Below are positions 26,701 to 37,800 of a stretch of DNA of 64,000 bases, one piece after another. Below the pieces are notes generated by a model. That model searched no databases. It was not told the origin of the DNA and saw only the letters and a list, made by a program, of their open reading frames with translations. Source of the stretch: Vanilla planifolia (taxonomy: Eukaryota; Streptophyta; Magnoliopsida; Asparagales; Orchidaceae); NCBI GenBank assembly GCA_023846275.1, contig CM043874.1, positions 21,323,130 to 21,387,129 of the forward strand, written 5' to 3'. Made by a program: the position numbers and the translations under genes. Position 1 is the first letter of the stretch; each line of letters starts with the position of its first letter.

Positions 26701-29700
26701 ATATCGTTGTAATAGTTCTTGGGACTTTGATGATGGAGTTGGCTAAATAAGCTAAGAATTTGGCTAATTCCTTTATTGGGTAGGTCTCTTTACTTTCTTG
26801 GGAGCGAGAGGTGTAAGAACTATAAGGCAATGCTATAGTAGTGGACTAGGTCCAACCTATTGAACCTCTAGATCAAGAATGAAGGATGATAAGGAACTTG
26901 TATTGCCTTCTCCTGAAAGAATCATCTTCTTCAAAATATGAGTTTCACTATGGATGATACTCTTGGAGATGATCACCATGTAGGTTGAAGATATTTTTCT
27001 TTGTCCATTGTGGGTTGAACTTTTGAGTCCATTGGGAGCTAATTCATAAAAAGTTGGTTTGATACTCATAATTGTAGTGTCTAATCTAAATATAGTCAAG
27101 ATCATGATCACAAGACATTAAAAAATTTTAAGTGCATAAATCCTTTTTTGAAAGATTGAAGAAAGGGATCCTATAAGATTTTCATTCCAAAAGACAAGAT
27201 TGTTCTCTTCTTGAAAGTCATTATGTTTTGATATCTCAATTATAGATGAGATCATCTGTTGAGGAGGACAAGGGAAAAGTTCTCATAAATGTGATATATT
27301 TCACATCTAGAAGTCACCAAGCATCATCTCGATTGTTTAGCTTAATGCCATCTAGATGCATCATATTGTTATATCACCAATCCTAAAATCATATTTTGAT
27401 AATCTTTGGCCTTATAAATTTTTCTTTTCTTAGCAATCCTACCAACAATGCAATTTCCATAAATGATTGTCCTAAATTCTAAAGTGCACATGTTGTCCAC
27501 ATAGTGTATTCAATTAAAATCCTTTTTTAGCACCCCTTTGACAAGATGGCCCTTCATAAAAATCTACTAATGCCTTGTGTCGGGGCAGCATTAGTGGGGT
27601 TCTTTAGAGGTAGATCGTTGAGAGAGAAGTATCACACTTCCTTTGACATTGGGGAATGAAGTTTGTTAGGCATGCCCCACTTTTGGTTGTATGGACATTC
27701 TTGATATACAACTGCATGTTGTTTCGAGCATCTCTCAATTTTTTCAACATTATAACTTCAATGACTACCTTACAATGAAGTTCATAATACTAATTGGAGT
27801 GTGATGATCCTAAGTGATCTCTAATCTTGAAAGGTCTCTCAGACACACTTAATGGCAAGGCAGAGAAGAGTTCTAACCTCATATCAACGGAGTTAATATT
27901 GGAAATACTTTTGTCTAATACCCCTCTACCCTTATTACTTCTGTAAAGTTGTAAATCTTTATTCAAATTTGCTTGTAAGTTAGAGAATTTCCTCTTTGAA
28001 ACTTCTTGCTAAATATTTTATGTGTTGGGTTCCAATTGATGTGCCAACTTTGAGAAGAGAGATAATCAAACGTGGGCTCAATATTAAGTTAAAAACAATG
28101 CTTATAAAACAAAAAGAGAACTTTCAGTTAAGAAAAGAAAGAGAATTATCAAGGAAGAGTAATTTAGTTATTTGATTTGGGTTAATCTAAACAATCAAAT
28201 TCCAAAGCTAGTCGTCCAATATTGTCTCAATAAGGAAGAGTAATGGTAGGTGGAGAGTTTGTGCAGGCTTTACAAACCATAAAAGTGTCTTATTAAAGCA
28301 CTCCTAGTAAGTGCCAATGATTGATAACCTAATTAATTCCAGTGTTAAGTTATCTTGGTTACATTCTCATATTAATATTAAATTTTAATGCCAAAACATG
28401 ATAAGAAAAACAATTTTTATAATAGACACTTGTTTTTGATATGAGATAGTGCCCTTTGTGTTCATTAATGCAAGCACGATGTATCAAAGAATATTGATGT
28501 AACATTCAAAGACTAGTCCGGAAGAAACCTCAAAACTCATGTAGATGACATATTCATCAAGGGCACTCTGTTTGAAAGCCACTTGAGGGTAGAGAAACAT
28601 AAGAAACATTTAAATGAACCAAATGTGGCTCACCTTTTTGATATATATAACATGTATCAAAGAATGGTGGATGTAGTACTCAAAAACTACTTTGAAAGAA
28701 ACCTTGAAACTCATGTGGATGACATATTCATCAAGAGCAAACGGTTTGAAAGCCACTTGAGGGTAGAGAAACATTGGAAACATTTAAATGGATCAAACGT
28801 GGCTAAATCCTTTGAAGTACACCTTCGAAGTCTCATTGGAAAAATTTTTGAATTCCTAGCATCAGAAAAGTGTATGGAAGCAAATCCTAATAATGTTAAA
28901 GTTGTCTTGGAGTTGTCATCGCCAAGTTTTAGCCATGAGGTTCAAAAGTGCTATGGAGGATTGTAAGTCCAGGTCCATTGTTATCAAGGTGAGGTGATAA
29001 AGCCATTCAAGGGTCTTATCAAGAAAGCATGGGTGGAATTGATGGAGTGCAAAAAAAAAGATTTTGAGAACTCAAAATATTTCTCATTGATACTTTATTA
29101 TTTATAGTCCCCACCAATAGGAGTCACTATTATTTTATTTAGCAAAGATTGAAATTAAAATCAAGTCATCCTCATTTGAGAACAAGACAAGCAATTACTT
29201 ATGTATATCACCAATCATGCTCTTAGAAATGTGAAACAAAATAGCTTTTATTGGAGAGACTTGCCTTGGTTTTGCTAATCTCATTTGTAGGGGTTGGGCT
29301 TACCTCCAAACCTAAAAAATTTGCTAAGGTGAATGTTAAACCTTTTTGATGAGCCTTGCACCCATTGAAAGTATTGGGGAGGTTGCTAAAGCAGATTATG
29401 GAACTTGGTGAGTATTTGATTAATTATTCTTAGAACTTTATTGAGGCATGGATGCTAGTCTTCTTCATCATTGATGAATCCTCCTCAAAATTGCATACAA
29501 TTGCCAATCCAAATCTTTATTAGAAATTGTAGTTGGGTAGAGTTTCAAGAGAGCAGAATTGTGGCATAGGAGTTGTTATCACCAACCCCAAAGTTGTGGC
29601 AATAATGCAAGCAATCAAATATTTTCCTTAGTGATCGACAACCAAATAGAGTACATGGAATTAATAATTAAGTAGATGTGTGCAAGCAGACTGTAAGCTA

Positions 29701-32700
29701 AACCTCTCTTGCTCTTCAAAAACTCCTTCTTGGTTAGGCCAAGTCAAATGACTTACAATACTCATGACCGAATGATTGAAAGGTATCCATAGTGGCTCCA
29801 TAGTGTATTCAAGAAATTTGATCAATAAAGCCTACAAGATCAGAATGAAATATAAATTCATTAGTGAAATTAAAAAATCAAGGCCTATAAATTCTATCTC
29901 ATGATTAACTGTCATTGGTGCGACTACAGTGATGGAAATCCACCCCATGTCGAGTTAGATGGATCCATTGATTTGATATCTTGCTTAGGAAATACTATGT
30001 GAGTGTTGGGAAAACGAAAGACAATTTAAATCTAATCTCCTAATACATTCTTTCCAATGACATGCTATATCTTAATTCATGTCTTCAACTTTTGCAAACA
30101 TGTCATTCCCTAAGCAAGCTCCAAAAAGTGTGAAACTGACGCACTTTAGTGAATGTGAAAACCACTTGTTTGGTTGAACTCAGGCAACAAAATTAATCAG
30201 CAAGGTTATTCTTGTCCATCCATCTGTTGAACTGTTGGTTCTTGTATGATTTGTTTGATGCCAATAGAATCATTAATTGTGATCTAATATTTTCTATTAA
30301 AGCATTTTTAAAGGTGAAATGTTTAGTAGTCAGTAACGATTGTTTGGACAAAAGAATTCGAGTTTTGTCTATAGCTTGAATAACTTGTTGGAAAAAACAT
30401 TTGAAGAAGACGTAACTAGTTCCAGACATGAAGATTGTGCAAATGTGGCAAAGTAATCGGGATGACATAACGATTGATAGAGCGTGTTATGTGGAGCCAT
30501 CTTTACTTGGTATGGAATGTAAGCTTATAATCATAGGACATGAGAATGTTTTGTGTAATATGAGAGTTATTACTCACGTTCCTCAAAACACAACTTACCT
30601 TGCATATATATATTTCACTAAGACTCATAATCTTGCTTAAGAAAAGGTTTCTCATTCTTAGGATGTATCCTATCAATTAAATATTTAATGTCTTGAACTA
30701 CATATAGAATTTGTTGATTATATCTTCTACCTTTTTTTTGGTTAAGAAGGTTGAAAGAGTGATAAATAATCATAATGAATTCATATATAAACACCTTGGC
30801 ATGACTAGGGTTTGGAATGCCTTATCAAATCAATGATATTAGAACCTTCAATTTCATTTAGAAACTACTTTTCGTTATGTTTAAAAGGCATTAGAATTGA
30901 AGCATTTTGAAGTTATATTAATCTTATCAATGCATGCATGAAAACCCTAAAAATTTGCACTTAACATACAATGAATGAAACATCCATGATATGTGAGGGT
31001 CATATACTTGTGTGGACACTCACTATATTCTATGGAGCTTTACCATAATCTTCCTAAAATAAAAGTTTGTGTATAATATGCTAATTTTAGTGTACAATAC
31101 TTGAGCATTGAGGTATGATATGTTTATGCCCATGTATGGTGCGTTAAGAAGAAATATCTTAGTATGCAGGAAGGAATAACTCCATAATGGTTCAAAGCCT
31201 CCACAAACTAATCTTGAAATGGGTGGTCAAAATAGATGCTCATCAAAGATAAAAACCATCTCCTTGATGATGCTGTTCTCCTGATCCACAAACTAAAGAG
31301 CTATGCTCTCAATATCCTCTAGATTAAGGCATGAGGCTTGTGCAATATGTCCTTATGTTTCAACTTGGAAGTGCTCTTCTCCTTATTCTTTAAAGTGAAG
31401 ACATTGGAATCACTCATACTTGATTTTTGTTAAGTCCTTGTAGAGGCTTATTAGAAGAAAGAACAAGAGAGTGAAGAAAATTGTGAATGACGAGAAGAGA
31501 GGGTAGAGAAAATGAAAAACACTTGGAGCATGAGCTGCAAGGTAGAGAAGTAGAATGAGAACTAGTCGCTTTATATTGAGCTTTTGGTCATTCAAATTAA
31601 TGCACCCACTTAGCTAGTGACACCTTCAATGTTTTAATTGTACAAATGAATGGACCAAGGCTATACGTCCCAATGATCTAGTTGTGAATAATCTTGTTTA
31701 GGCATCCTATGGAAACAGGTATCAATTTATGTGACCAATCCTCTCACATTCCATATGGGCTTGCTATCATTAATGAAGTTAATGCCATTAAGACTCAATG
31801 TTTAGGAGGGACACTTCGCCAGATACAATTACGTTACAACATTAATGATGCAATTATAAATTTTTCAATTTTGTTTCACTGTCAAAACATATTTGAATTC
31901 TTAACAATTATAAATTTTCAAATTTTACCTCACTGCTAAAATATATTTGAATTTTTAAAATTAGAAGAAAAGGCACAAGCATAAGTTTGTGCATGGTAAT
32001 TGTAGTAGAGATTTTTCATATAAAAGGACAGATTTGACTATAACAGGACAAATTTGACTATCTTGGTGCCATAGTTAAAGAAAAAAGCGACATAGGAAGA
32101 CACATGGGAGTAGGTCATCTTTGCTGCCCTCGATTCCTTGACTCTCTATTGAATATTTCTGTCTCCAAAGCTCTAAATCTTACTAGAACTACCATTATAT
32201 GTTCCTCTTGGCATCCATAATCTTATGCTTCTATAACCTTAGGTTTTGAGATCCTATCAAGTTCGTAAAGGGGTTGAAGTTACCTTCCGATGGGGATTAA
32301 AGTTGTGTAATCTCTAGAGTTTGAAAGCCCTCTACCATTTTGGTTGTAGTTTTCCATATTAAGTGGGGGTTTCAGTTAAGATCTTGTTGTGCAAACTCTC
32401 TTCTCATTAGCACAAAACACCTTTTTTTTTTTTTTGAACTTTTAAGTGGTTATTTGCTCATTCCAATAATCAGTATTCTTAATATTCAAAATTTCACCTT
32501 GATAGTGGGCTTAAAAGATTTCAATATTCTATGAGCTTGTTTCTAATTAAGCTTCCGTGTGCAGAATGCTTTACGAACCAGCTATAAATTTTTTTGAAGT
32601 GTTTTTAAAGCGTTGTTGGATTACTGGTTGGATGTGAAGCAAAAGTCATTTATACTTTTGCATGCATTTTAATTCATTTCGATGACTCAAAAACAAAGAA

Positions 32701-33988
32701 AACAAATTCTTTTCAAATACATATTTGCCCTAATTGAAGTGTAAACTGATAAGACAATTTTAACTATTACTCATTTCCCTAATTCAATGCTTCCCTTCTC
32801 TTCCTCTCTCAAATCATTTAATGTTTACCATCCCTGGTTACCATATTTTCTATGCTATGTTCCAAAGCCAAAGCATATTCTAAGCTATCAGCAACTTAAT
32901 TTGGATAATTGCCGGATAATTTTAAATATCACTGCTCAATAACTGTCTGTTAGATTTTTTCCAGCTTAAGCACCTTCATACCTTGTGCCCTAACGATCTT
33001 TGCATAATTGCATCATTGAATTCTTGTGACTGATGGTACCATGAATCACTTGGAAGAACCATTCTTAACAATATAATACTTATAACTTAATCGTTGGACA
33101 TGAAATGTTCTACAAAATCAATTACAATTTTTAGATTCACTTGTTTCATTATTATGTATATCGATCAAATTTAACTTGATTTTTAAACTTGACAAATTGT
33201 GCAATTATAAGGATTCCGTTTTCAAGCTAAAATGGGCTAACTTTGTACTGTGTACTAACCGAAAAACTATAAAGGATTTGGTTTTAATGCTAAATGTCCC
33301 ATAAGAAAGCGTTGGTCCATACTTGTTCATTCAGTAAACTTCCTATTGCAGGATGGAATTTTCTTGCCCTATGAGAATGTTTTGAACTACAAAAGCTTTG
33401 CAGTTCGTATAGCTGAAGAGGAAATTCCAAACTTGATTAAGATTCTCCGGGTAAAGCTTATTTCTGAATTTGGCTTTTTAATGCTAAAGTATCATCTCTT
33501 CTGTTGTACCCTGTTTTAAGTTCTTCTTGTTCTCCTCATACAGGGGATCAATGATACAGAAGTTGAATCCATGTTGGCAAATATACAAAGGATATGGCAG
33601 AGATTCCTTTATATTGACTCTGTTTTTCTAGAAGCTCAGAGGCAAAGGAGATTGTTTTCTGACGAAGAAGATTGGTCTGTCGAATTCTCAAAACTAGGTG
33701 ATGATGATGCGTTTGCCACATTCATTCAGGTACTCACTTTGTGCAATGCTTTAAACTTTATATTCCATGATAAATTTATCTTATATGCATTTGGCTTCAG
33801 TCAAAGCAAGCTTTTGATAGTGGTTTCCTGATTACAACTCTAATGCAGATGTTTAGCTTCTTATCTGATCTGAGTTGTGATTCCAATGACAGATATTGCA
33901 CTATAAACTGCACAATGATCCTTGGAGGAGACATCTCAATCAAAGGAAAGAGTATGGATTACCAAAGTCCTGCTTGAGGAGAACTTGA
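20705..33988 (+). CDS. ExAD: ExAD-type exostosin family arabinosyltransferase (GT47) with EGF-like modules, 14 exons
   Basis: The joined coding sequence is 794 codons in exons 20705-21055, 21226-21319, 22422-22608, 22697-22955, 23769-23984, 24069-24155, 24244-24378, 24536-24649, 24750-24997, 25078-25158, 25248-25479, 33352-33450, 33544-33729 and 33893-33988. All introns are GT-AG and the frame is open throughout. Residues 1-12 are a short cytosolic tail and about 13-33 a membrane anchor, as in Golgi type II transferases. EGF-like cysteines lie at 124-152 and 281-307. The exostosin domain runs from about 350 (RRPLIYVYELPPDF) and includes FFAWDEGACY, WSGRMEDSILQGCIPVII and LPYENVLNYKSFAVRI. In Arabidopsis this family (ExAD, At3g57630) adds the fourth arabinose to hydroxyproline-linked arabinosides on extensins in the Golgi; the same role here is inferred. 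The start is chosen because it gives the tail-plus-anchor layout and a good context (GAGGATGG). Length and domain order fit an intact gene. Intron 11 is enlarged to 7.9 kb by repeats; the others are 89 to 1,102 bases. Confidence 0.88.
25480..28300. other. First part of ExAD intron 11, repeat-derived
   Basis: No exon or host gene is visible. Conserved exostosin sequence stops at CIPVIIQ (25,479) and resumes at 33,352. About 25,800-26,400 looks like LTR or leader sequence, and 26,460-28,100 may be the decayed 5' part of the Gypsy fossil further right; neither is proven by a motif. Confidence 0.45.
25663..25692. repeat. (GA)n microsatellite
   Basis: A GA tract of about 30 bases with a single interruption (GGG), inside ExAD intron 11. 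Confidence 0.95.
28300..29860 (+). mobile_element. Ty3/Gypsy fossil (Tat-like), RT and RNase H remains in ExAD intron 11
   Basis: At about 28,480-28,970 the + strand reads Gypsy reverse transcriptase words (MYQRMVDVVLKNYFERNLE, then VDDIFIKSKRFESHL, and ASEKCMEANPNNVKVVLEL). About 29,500-29,840 resembles an RNase H of the kind found in Tat-lineage Gypsy elements (GIGVVITNP, then frames like NIEYMELI and HDRMIERYP). The element is old, broken in many places and lacks recognisable LTRs. An RT block of about 173 bases is present twice in tandem. It sits in the same orientation as the host gene. Confidence 0.75.
28479..28824 (+). repeat. Tandem duplication (period 173) within the Gypsy RT region
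   Basis: The block starting ATGTATCAAAGAAT at 28,479 recurs at 28,652. Both copies carry CTCATGTxGATGACATATTC and GAAAGCCACTTGAGGGTAG, and both end in a similar AACATTTAAATG region. The copies are fairly similar, so the duplication may be younger than the element, though still old. Confidence 0.85.
29861..33351. other. Second part of ExAD intron 11, no gene seen
   Basis: Several short open frames (for example 30,193-30,640 and 31,694-31,939) have no recognisable similarity and overlap on opposite strands, so I treat them as chance. A long T tract lies near 32,412-32,430. The last few hundred bases look like ordinary intron. Confidence 0.5.
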
Positions 33989-34856
33989 GCAAATAAAAGT
34001 GTTCACATAAGTAGGCTTCAATCTTTCCCAAGCAAGAAAGGTCAATTGGGAGATAATTCAACATCCACAAGTTGTTCTTTGTAGTTGATTTGGGGGTAAT
34101 TTATGGTATAGAGGAAAGACAACGAGACGTAATCTGATCTCAAACGTTATATTGCTATTTGAAATGAGATGAATTCTGTTTCTAGTGGAAAATAGTCTAT
34201 GTTAGTAACCAAAGTGAGGCATATTTTTAACGCCACGGATGTTTATTTGCCTAGGATTTGAGCTGACGACTCATTCGATGGCATGGTTCAATGTATGTTT
34301 GCATGCATAAAACCATAACAGGTGAAGAGTCTTGGAACATCTTCAAGGAGTTCATACGATAGGAGTTTAATATCGACACCAAAACAAATAACTATTCACA
34401 AAAAAGTTGTTTAAAAAACTGAAGTAAACGATAATTTCGGACTGCTAATTTTTTTATTTTAAAAAGAATATCAAATCATCATTAATCTGGCACCGTTTGG
34501 TAATTTAGTTATATGTAAACTATTTATTAAATTCTTTTTTTAACGATATTTATTTTAGAAAATTTGCCTATTTTATGCCAATAAATTGCAATTTCGGCTC
34601 TGTGGCACGCTGTCGTCCAATTGGGAAAAAAAGGAATAATGGCAGTTCCTGCAATTAGCAGACAACGCCTGGGTAGTTTTGGGCCTCCTGCCTCTCCAAG
34701 AGCAGCCCACTGAGGCTGGAATTGGAGAGAGCAACGAGTCGAAAGCCAGGGGGTGAGGTGGGGAAGCAGAAGAGAAACTGAAACCCCAGTTTGTTTTCTT
34801 CTCACTCCGATTCCATTACAGACGATCGACGGTGAAGGTGACTTGCAGCTGAAATC
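33989..34856. other. ExAD 3' region, intergenic spacer and DCN1-like 5' leader
   Basis: Directly after the ExAD stop is AAATAAAAG (about 33,990), too close to the stop to be the likely poly(A) signal; the true 3' end is not evident. The sequence becomes GC-richer from about 34,600, consistent with the leader of the DCN1-like gene. A weak TATA-like TATTTATTA lies at 34,521-34,529. Confidence 0.5.
34639..34713 (+). promoter_or_regulatory. Possible upstream ORF in the DCN1-like leader (24 codons)
   Basis: ATG at 34,639 opens a 24-codon frame beginning MAVPAISRQRLG and ending at 34,711-34,713, in the GC-rich leader about 145 bases before the start codon. It matters only if transcription starts upstream of it, which the sequence alone cannot show. 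Confidence 0.35.
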
Positions 34857-37800
34857 ATGGTAAGCGTCTCCTCGAGCCACGATTCTGCGATACTAATAGC
34901 TTATTTTCGAAATCCTGATTTTGCGCGGCCGTTTGTATCTTGGTCTTTTTTAAAGTCTGCTGCTTCTTTGTAGCGATCGGGTAGCGTAAGATTGATTCGT
35001 AATTATGTAAGGGATCTTTCTTTGTTCTTTAATTTACACGATTGCAACCTTTTTTACGAGCTCCAATTACTTCAATTGTTGCTCCATGTAGCTAGAGAAG
35101 TCTATTCTCTTCGTGTTATGTATACGTTTTGGTTGCTCTACTTCTATGTCACCTTTGCTGACACTTTGAACTTGAATAGGTAGTAGTATTTCCTTAATAT
35201 CTATCTGCTCCTAGTTAGGATCCTTTGGTGATTTATTTGTAGATACCTACTTTAAGAAAGAAAAGAGATATTTTTGCCACGAAGAAAGCCCCATGGCTAA
35301 TCTTATTTGTAAGCAGAGAGCGTTAGTTACACAAAAGATGGTAAAAGCTTATATAAAAGCTTATCGTCACTAACTGCAGGATTAGTTACAGGACAGAATT
35401 ATTTAGAGCCTATCCAATTTCTGTTTTTGTACAAGTAACTTGTATATTGCTTTGAATAATATGCCCCTGCAAACTCATGGTTGTGGTGTCAACATGAAAT
35501 TTGCACAACAGACCAATCATTGCTTTGACAAAAAATATCAACAATTTTGATTCTTTTGAAGACATAACCAAACTTCTTATTCCTGCAATTAATGATATTC
35601 AAGAATAAGTGAAAAACAATGACAGTATGTTTCATCCTTGCATGAAATGTTGGGTTGTTGTCATATAAGTGGTGCCAATGTTATCACACCAAAATATGGG
35701 AGACAATGTAAGGGATTTTTCTTTGTAATAAATTGAGCATAACTTCTAAAATCTTAGATTTTAATTATTTGAAAGACGTTGAAAAGATAACAAGATTCTT
35801 TAGAATTTTTTATTCACCACTCATTTGAAATTCTATTGAGGTAGGTAATAACATTGCCCACAATACATTGTCTAATCTGATTTATTTTTTTTTACTCCCA
35901 TTGACCATCTTTAAGAGCCATTTCTCGAGTTTAGCTTAGCCTCCTTGAGACATACTTAAGATATTTCTCTCCTTGCTAAATGTTTTAGCAAGTCCCTTTA
36001 GACCTTTTTCATTTTCAAGTAGGTTATGTCCTTTAAAACCTCTAGTTGATACGTTGCACATAATTCTTAAGGCGTCTTTTCTCTTTTGACTTCTTTTATT
36101 ATTGAGACACTCTTCTCAAGGGCTCTTTTATTCTTCACATAGTTGCTCAATCTGATACAATTCCCCTTTAGACCAATTCTAGAAAGCCATTACCTCTTGA
36201 GATCGCTCCCTTTGAGACAAGTTAATATCTCTTGAGATCTTATTGAGATTGTTGAATACTTCTCGAGACTATAATCACAAGATCCCTCATCTCTTCCTTG
36301 AGTCTTTTTAAGGTACATAGCTTTCTCTCGAGGTTTCTTCTTTATCCTTGATGCCTCCTTTCAGAACATCCAAGATCCTCTTGAATCATATGCCCATCCT
36401 TTGAAGAATTGTGTGAATCATTATTGCTTGTAGTTAAGGAATTCCAAGTGCCCACAATGCTTTGGCTTCCTGCCTCTTGTAATATCCACCATCTTTTGTT
36501 GTGTTGTATGGTCTCCTTCAAAGACTCTCAAAAGTAAATATCAAGTGGTCATCTACTTTCACTTGCTATTGCTGACGCACCCACTCTCTCTAGTTTTGAA
36601 TTGGACGGCTCCTTTAGCTTATAAAACGAACTAGCATATCTGAAACAAGTTTCTTGTAGAACTCTCCTAAATTGCACATCTCAATTACCATCAAATAGAT
36701 AAGTCTTCCTTGTTAGTAAAGCCTTTATCCTTTGTTGTCTTCTAAGCAAATTGTGTCATAGTTCCACAGCACTGGCTTTCAAAAATCACTTGAGAAGCAT
36801 CAAACAATACCACTTCACTGACCATTGCATTCACCATAGTCTTGTGTGTTAGCCAAACTCAATTGATACTATCTCTCCACTTAAACCTCTACAAGGTCAT
36901 GAATCCAACTTATTTTGTATGGGTGTAGATATGCTATTGTCTCTAAATCAAGCCTTGCTATTTGGTTCACTCTATAAACAAAGATGGTATGCTCCAGCTC
37001 CTTTCTGACCTAGAACTATAAAAAAAACAACTCTTCTTTCTTTCCATAAGCTCCTCCTTTGCAGCTTTCTTGTTTTAATAACATGTCTTTGTTATCAATG
37101 TAAGACTAGATTTAGCTTATTTCAACCTTTCCAAACGTTCTTTTTTACAACAAGAGTAATAAGCTTTACCTTCTCATCCTCCTCCTTGCCCCTTTGCCTT
37201 CTAAAGTAGGGATGTAGCTTCCTGTAATATCTTTTAATATGACAAGGTTTCTAGGAATGATGACACTTGAAAGCTTTAGAAGAACTAGAGAATGATGACA
37301 TATGAAAGCTTTAGAAGAACTAGAAGTACCTTCATTGAAGGATTCCTTCTTTTTCTTGCTGCCCTTGAAGCCACCATCCTTTAGCTTCTTCTCTCAACCT
37401 AGTTTCTTCCTAATGGAGACTTTAAATTTGCTTATCTATGTAATACTAGTGAAGTGATAGAGTGGTAACTTCCTAGTAACCTAAGAAGATAAATCTAACA
37501 AATATTTTGTCAAGATACTCTTCTCCTTATGATTCACCCCAAACAAGGCTTTATCTCAATAATTTAGAAGTGTAATTTTGCAACCACTTTTATTGTTATT
37601 GTTGTTTGCTTGATTTGGATTTTTGATAATCCATAGGATAAAACTCCTACAAAACATACTTCAATTGACTCTAACTACAACTTTGTACAACACTAGCATG
37701 CATAAGATTTTTCCACCATGTTAACGCGTGATAGGTTAGTTTTGAATCTTGCAAAAGACATTAAGCTGAAACTTGTATACCTAGGCGCAGAAATCACTTT

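Noticed and set aside
34486-34503. A hAT-like terminal word (GGCACCGTTTGGTAA) upstream of the DCN1-like gene
   Set aside because: No inverted partner or target duplication could be found nearby. A single short match is not enough.
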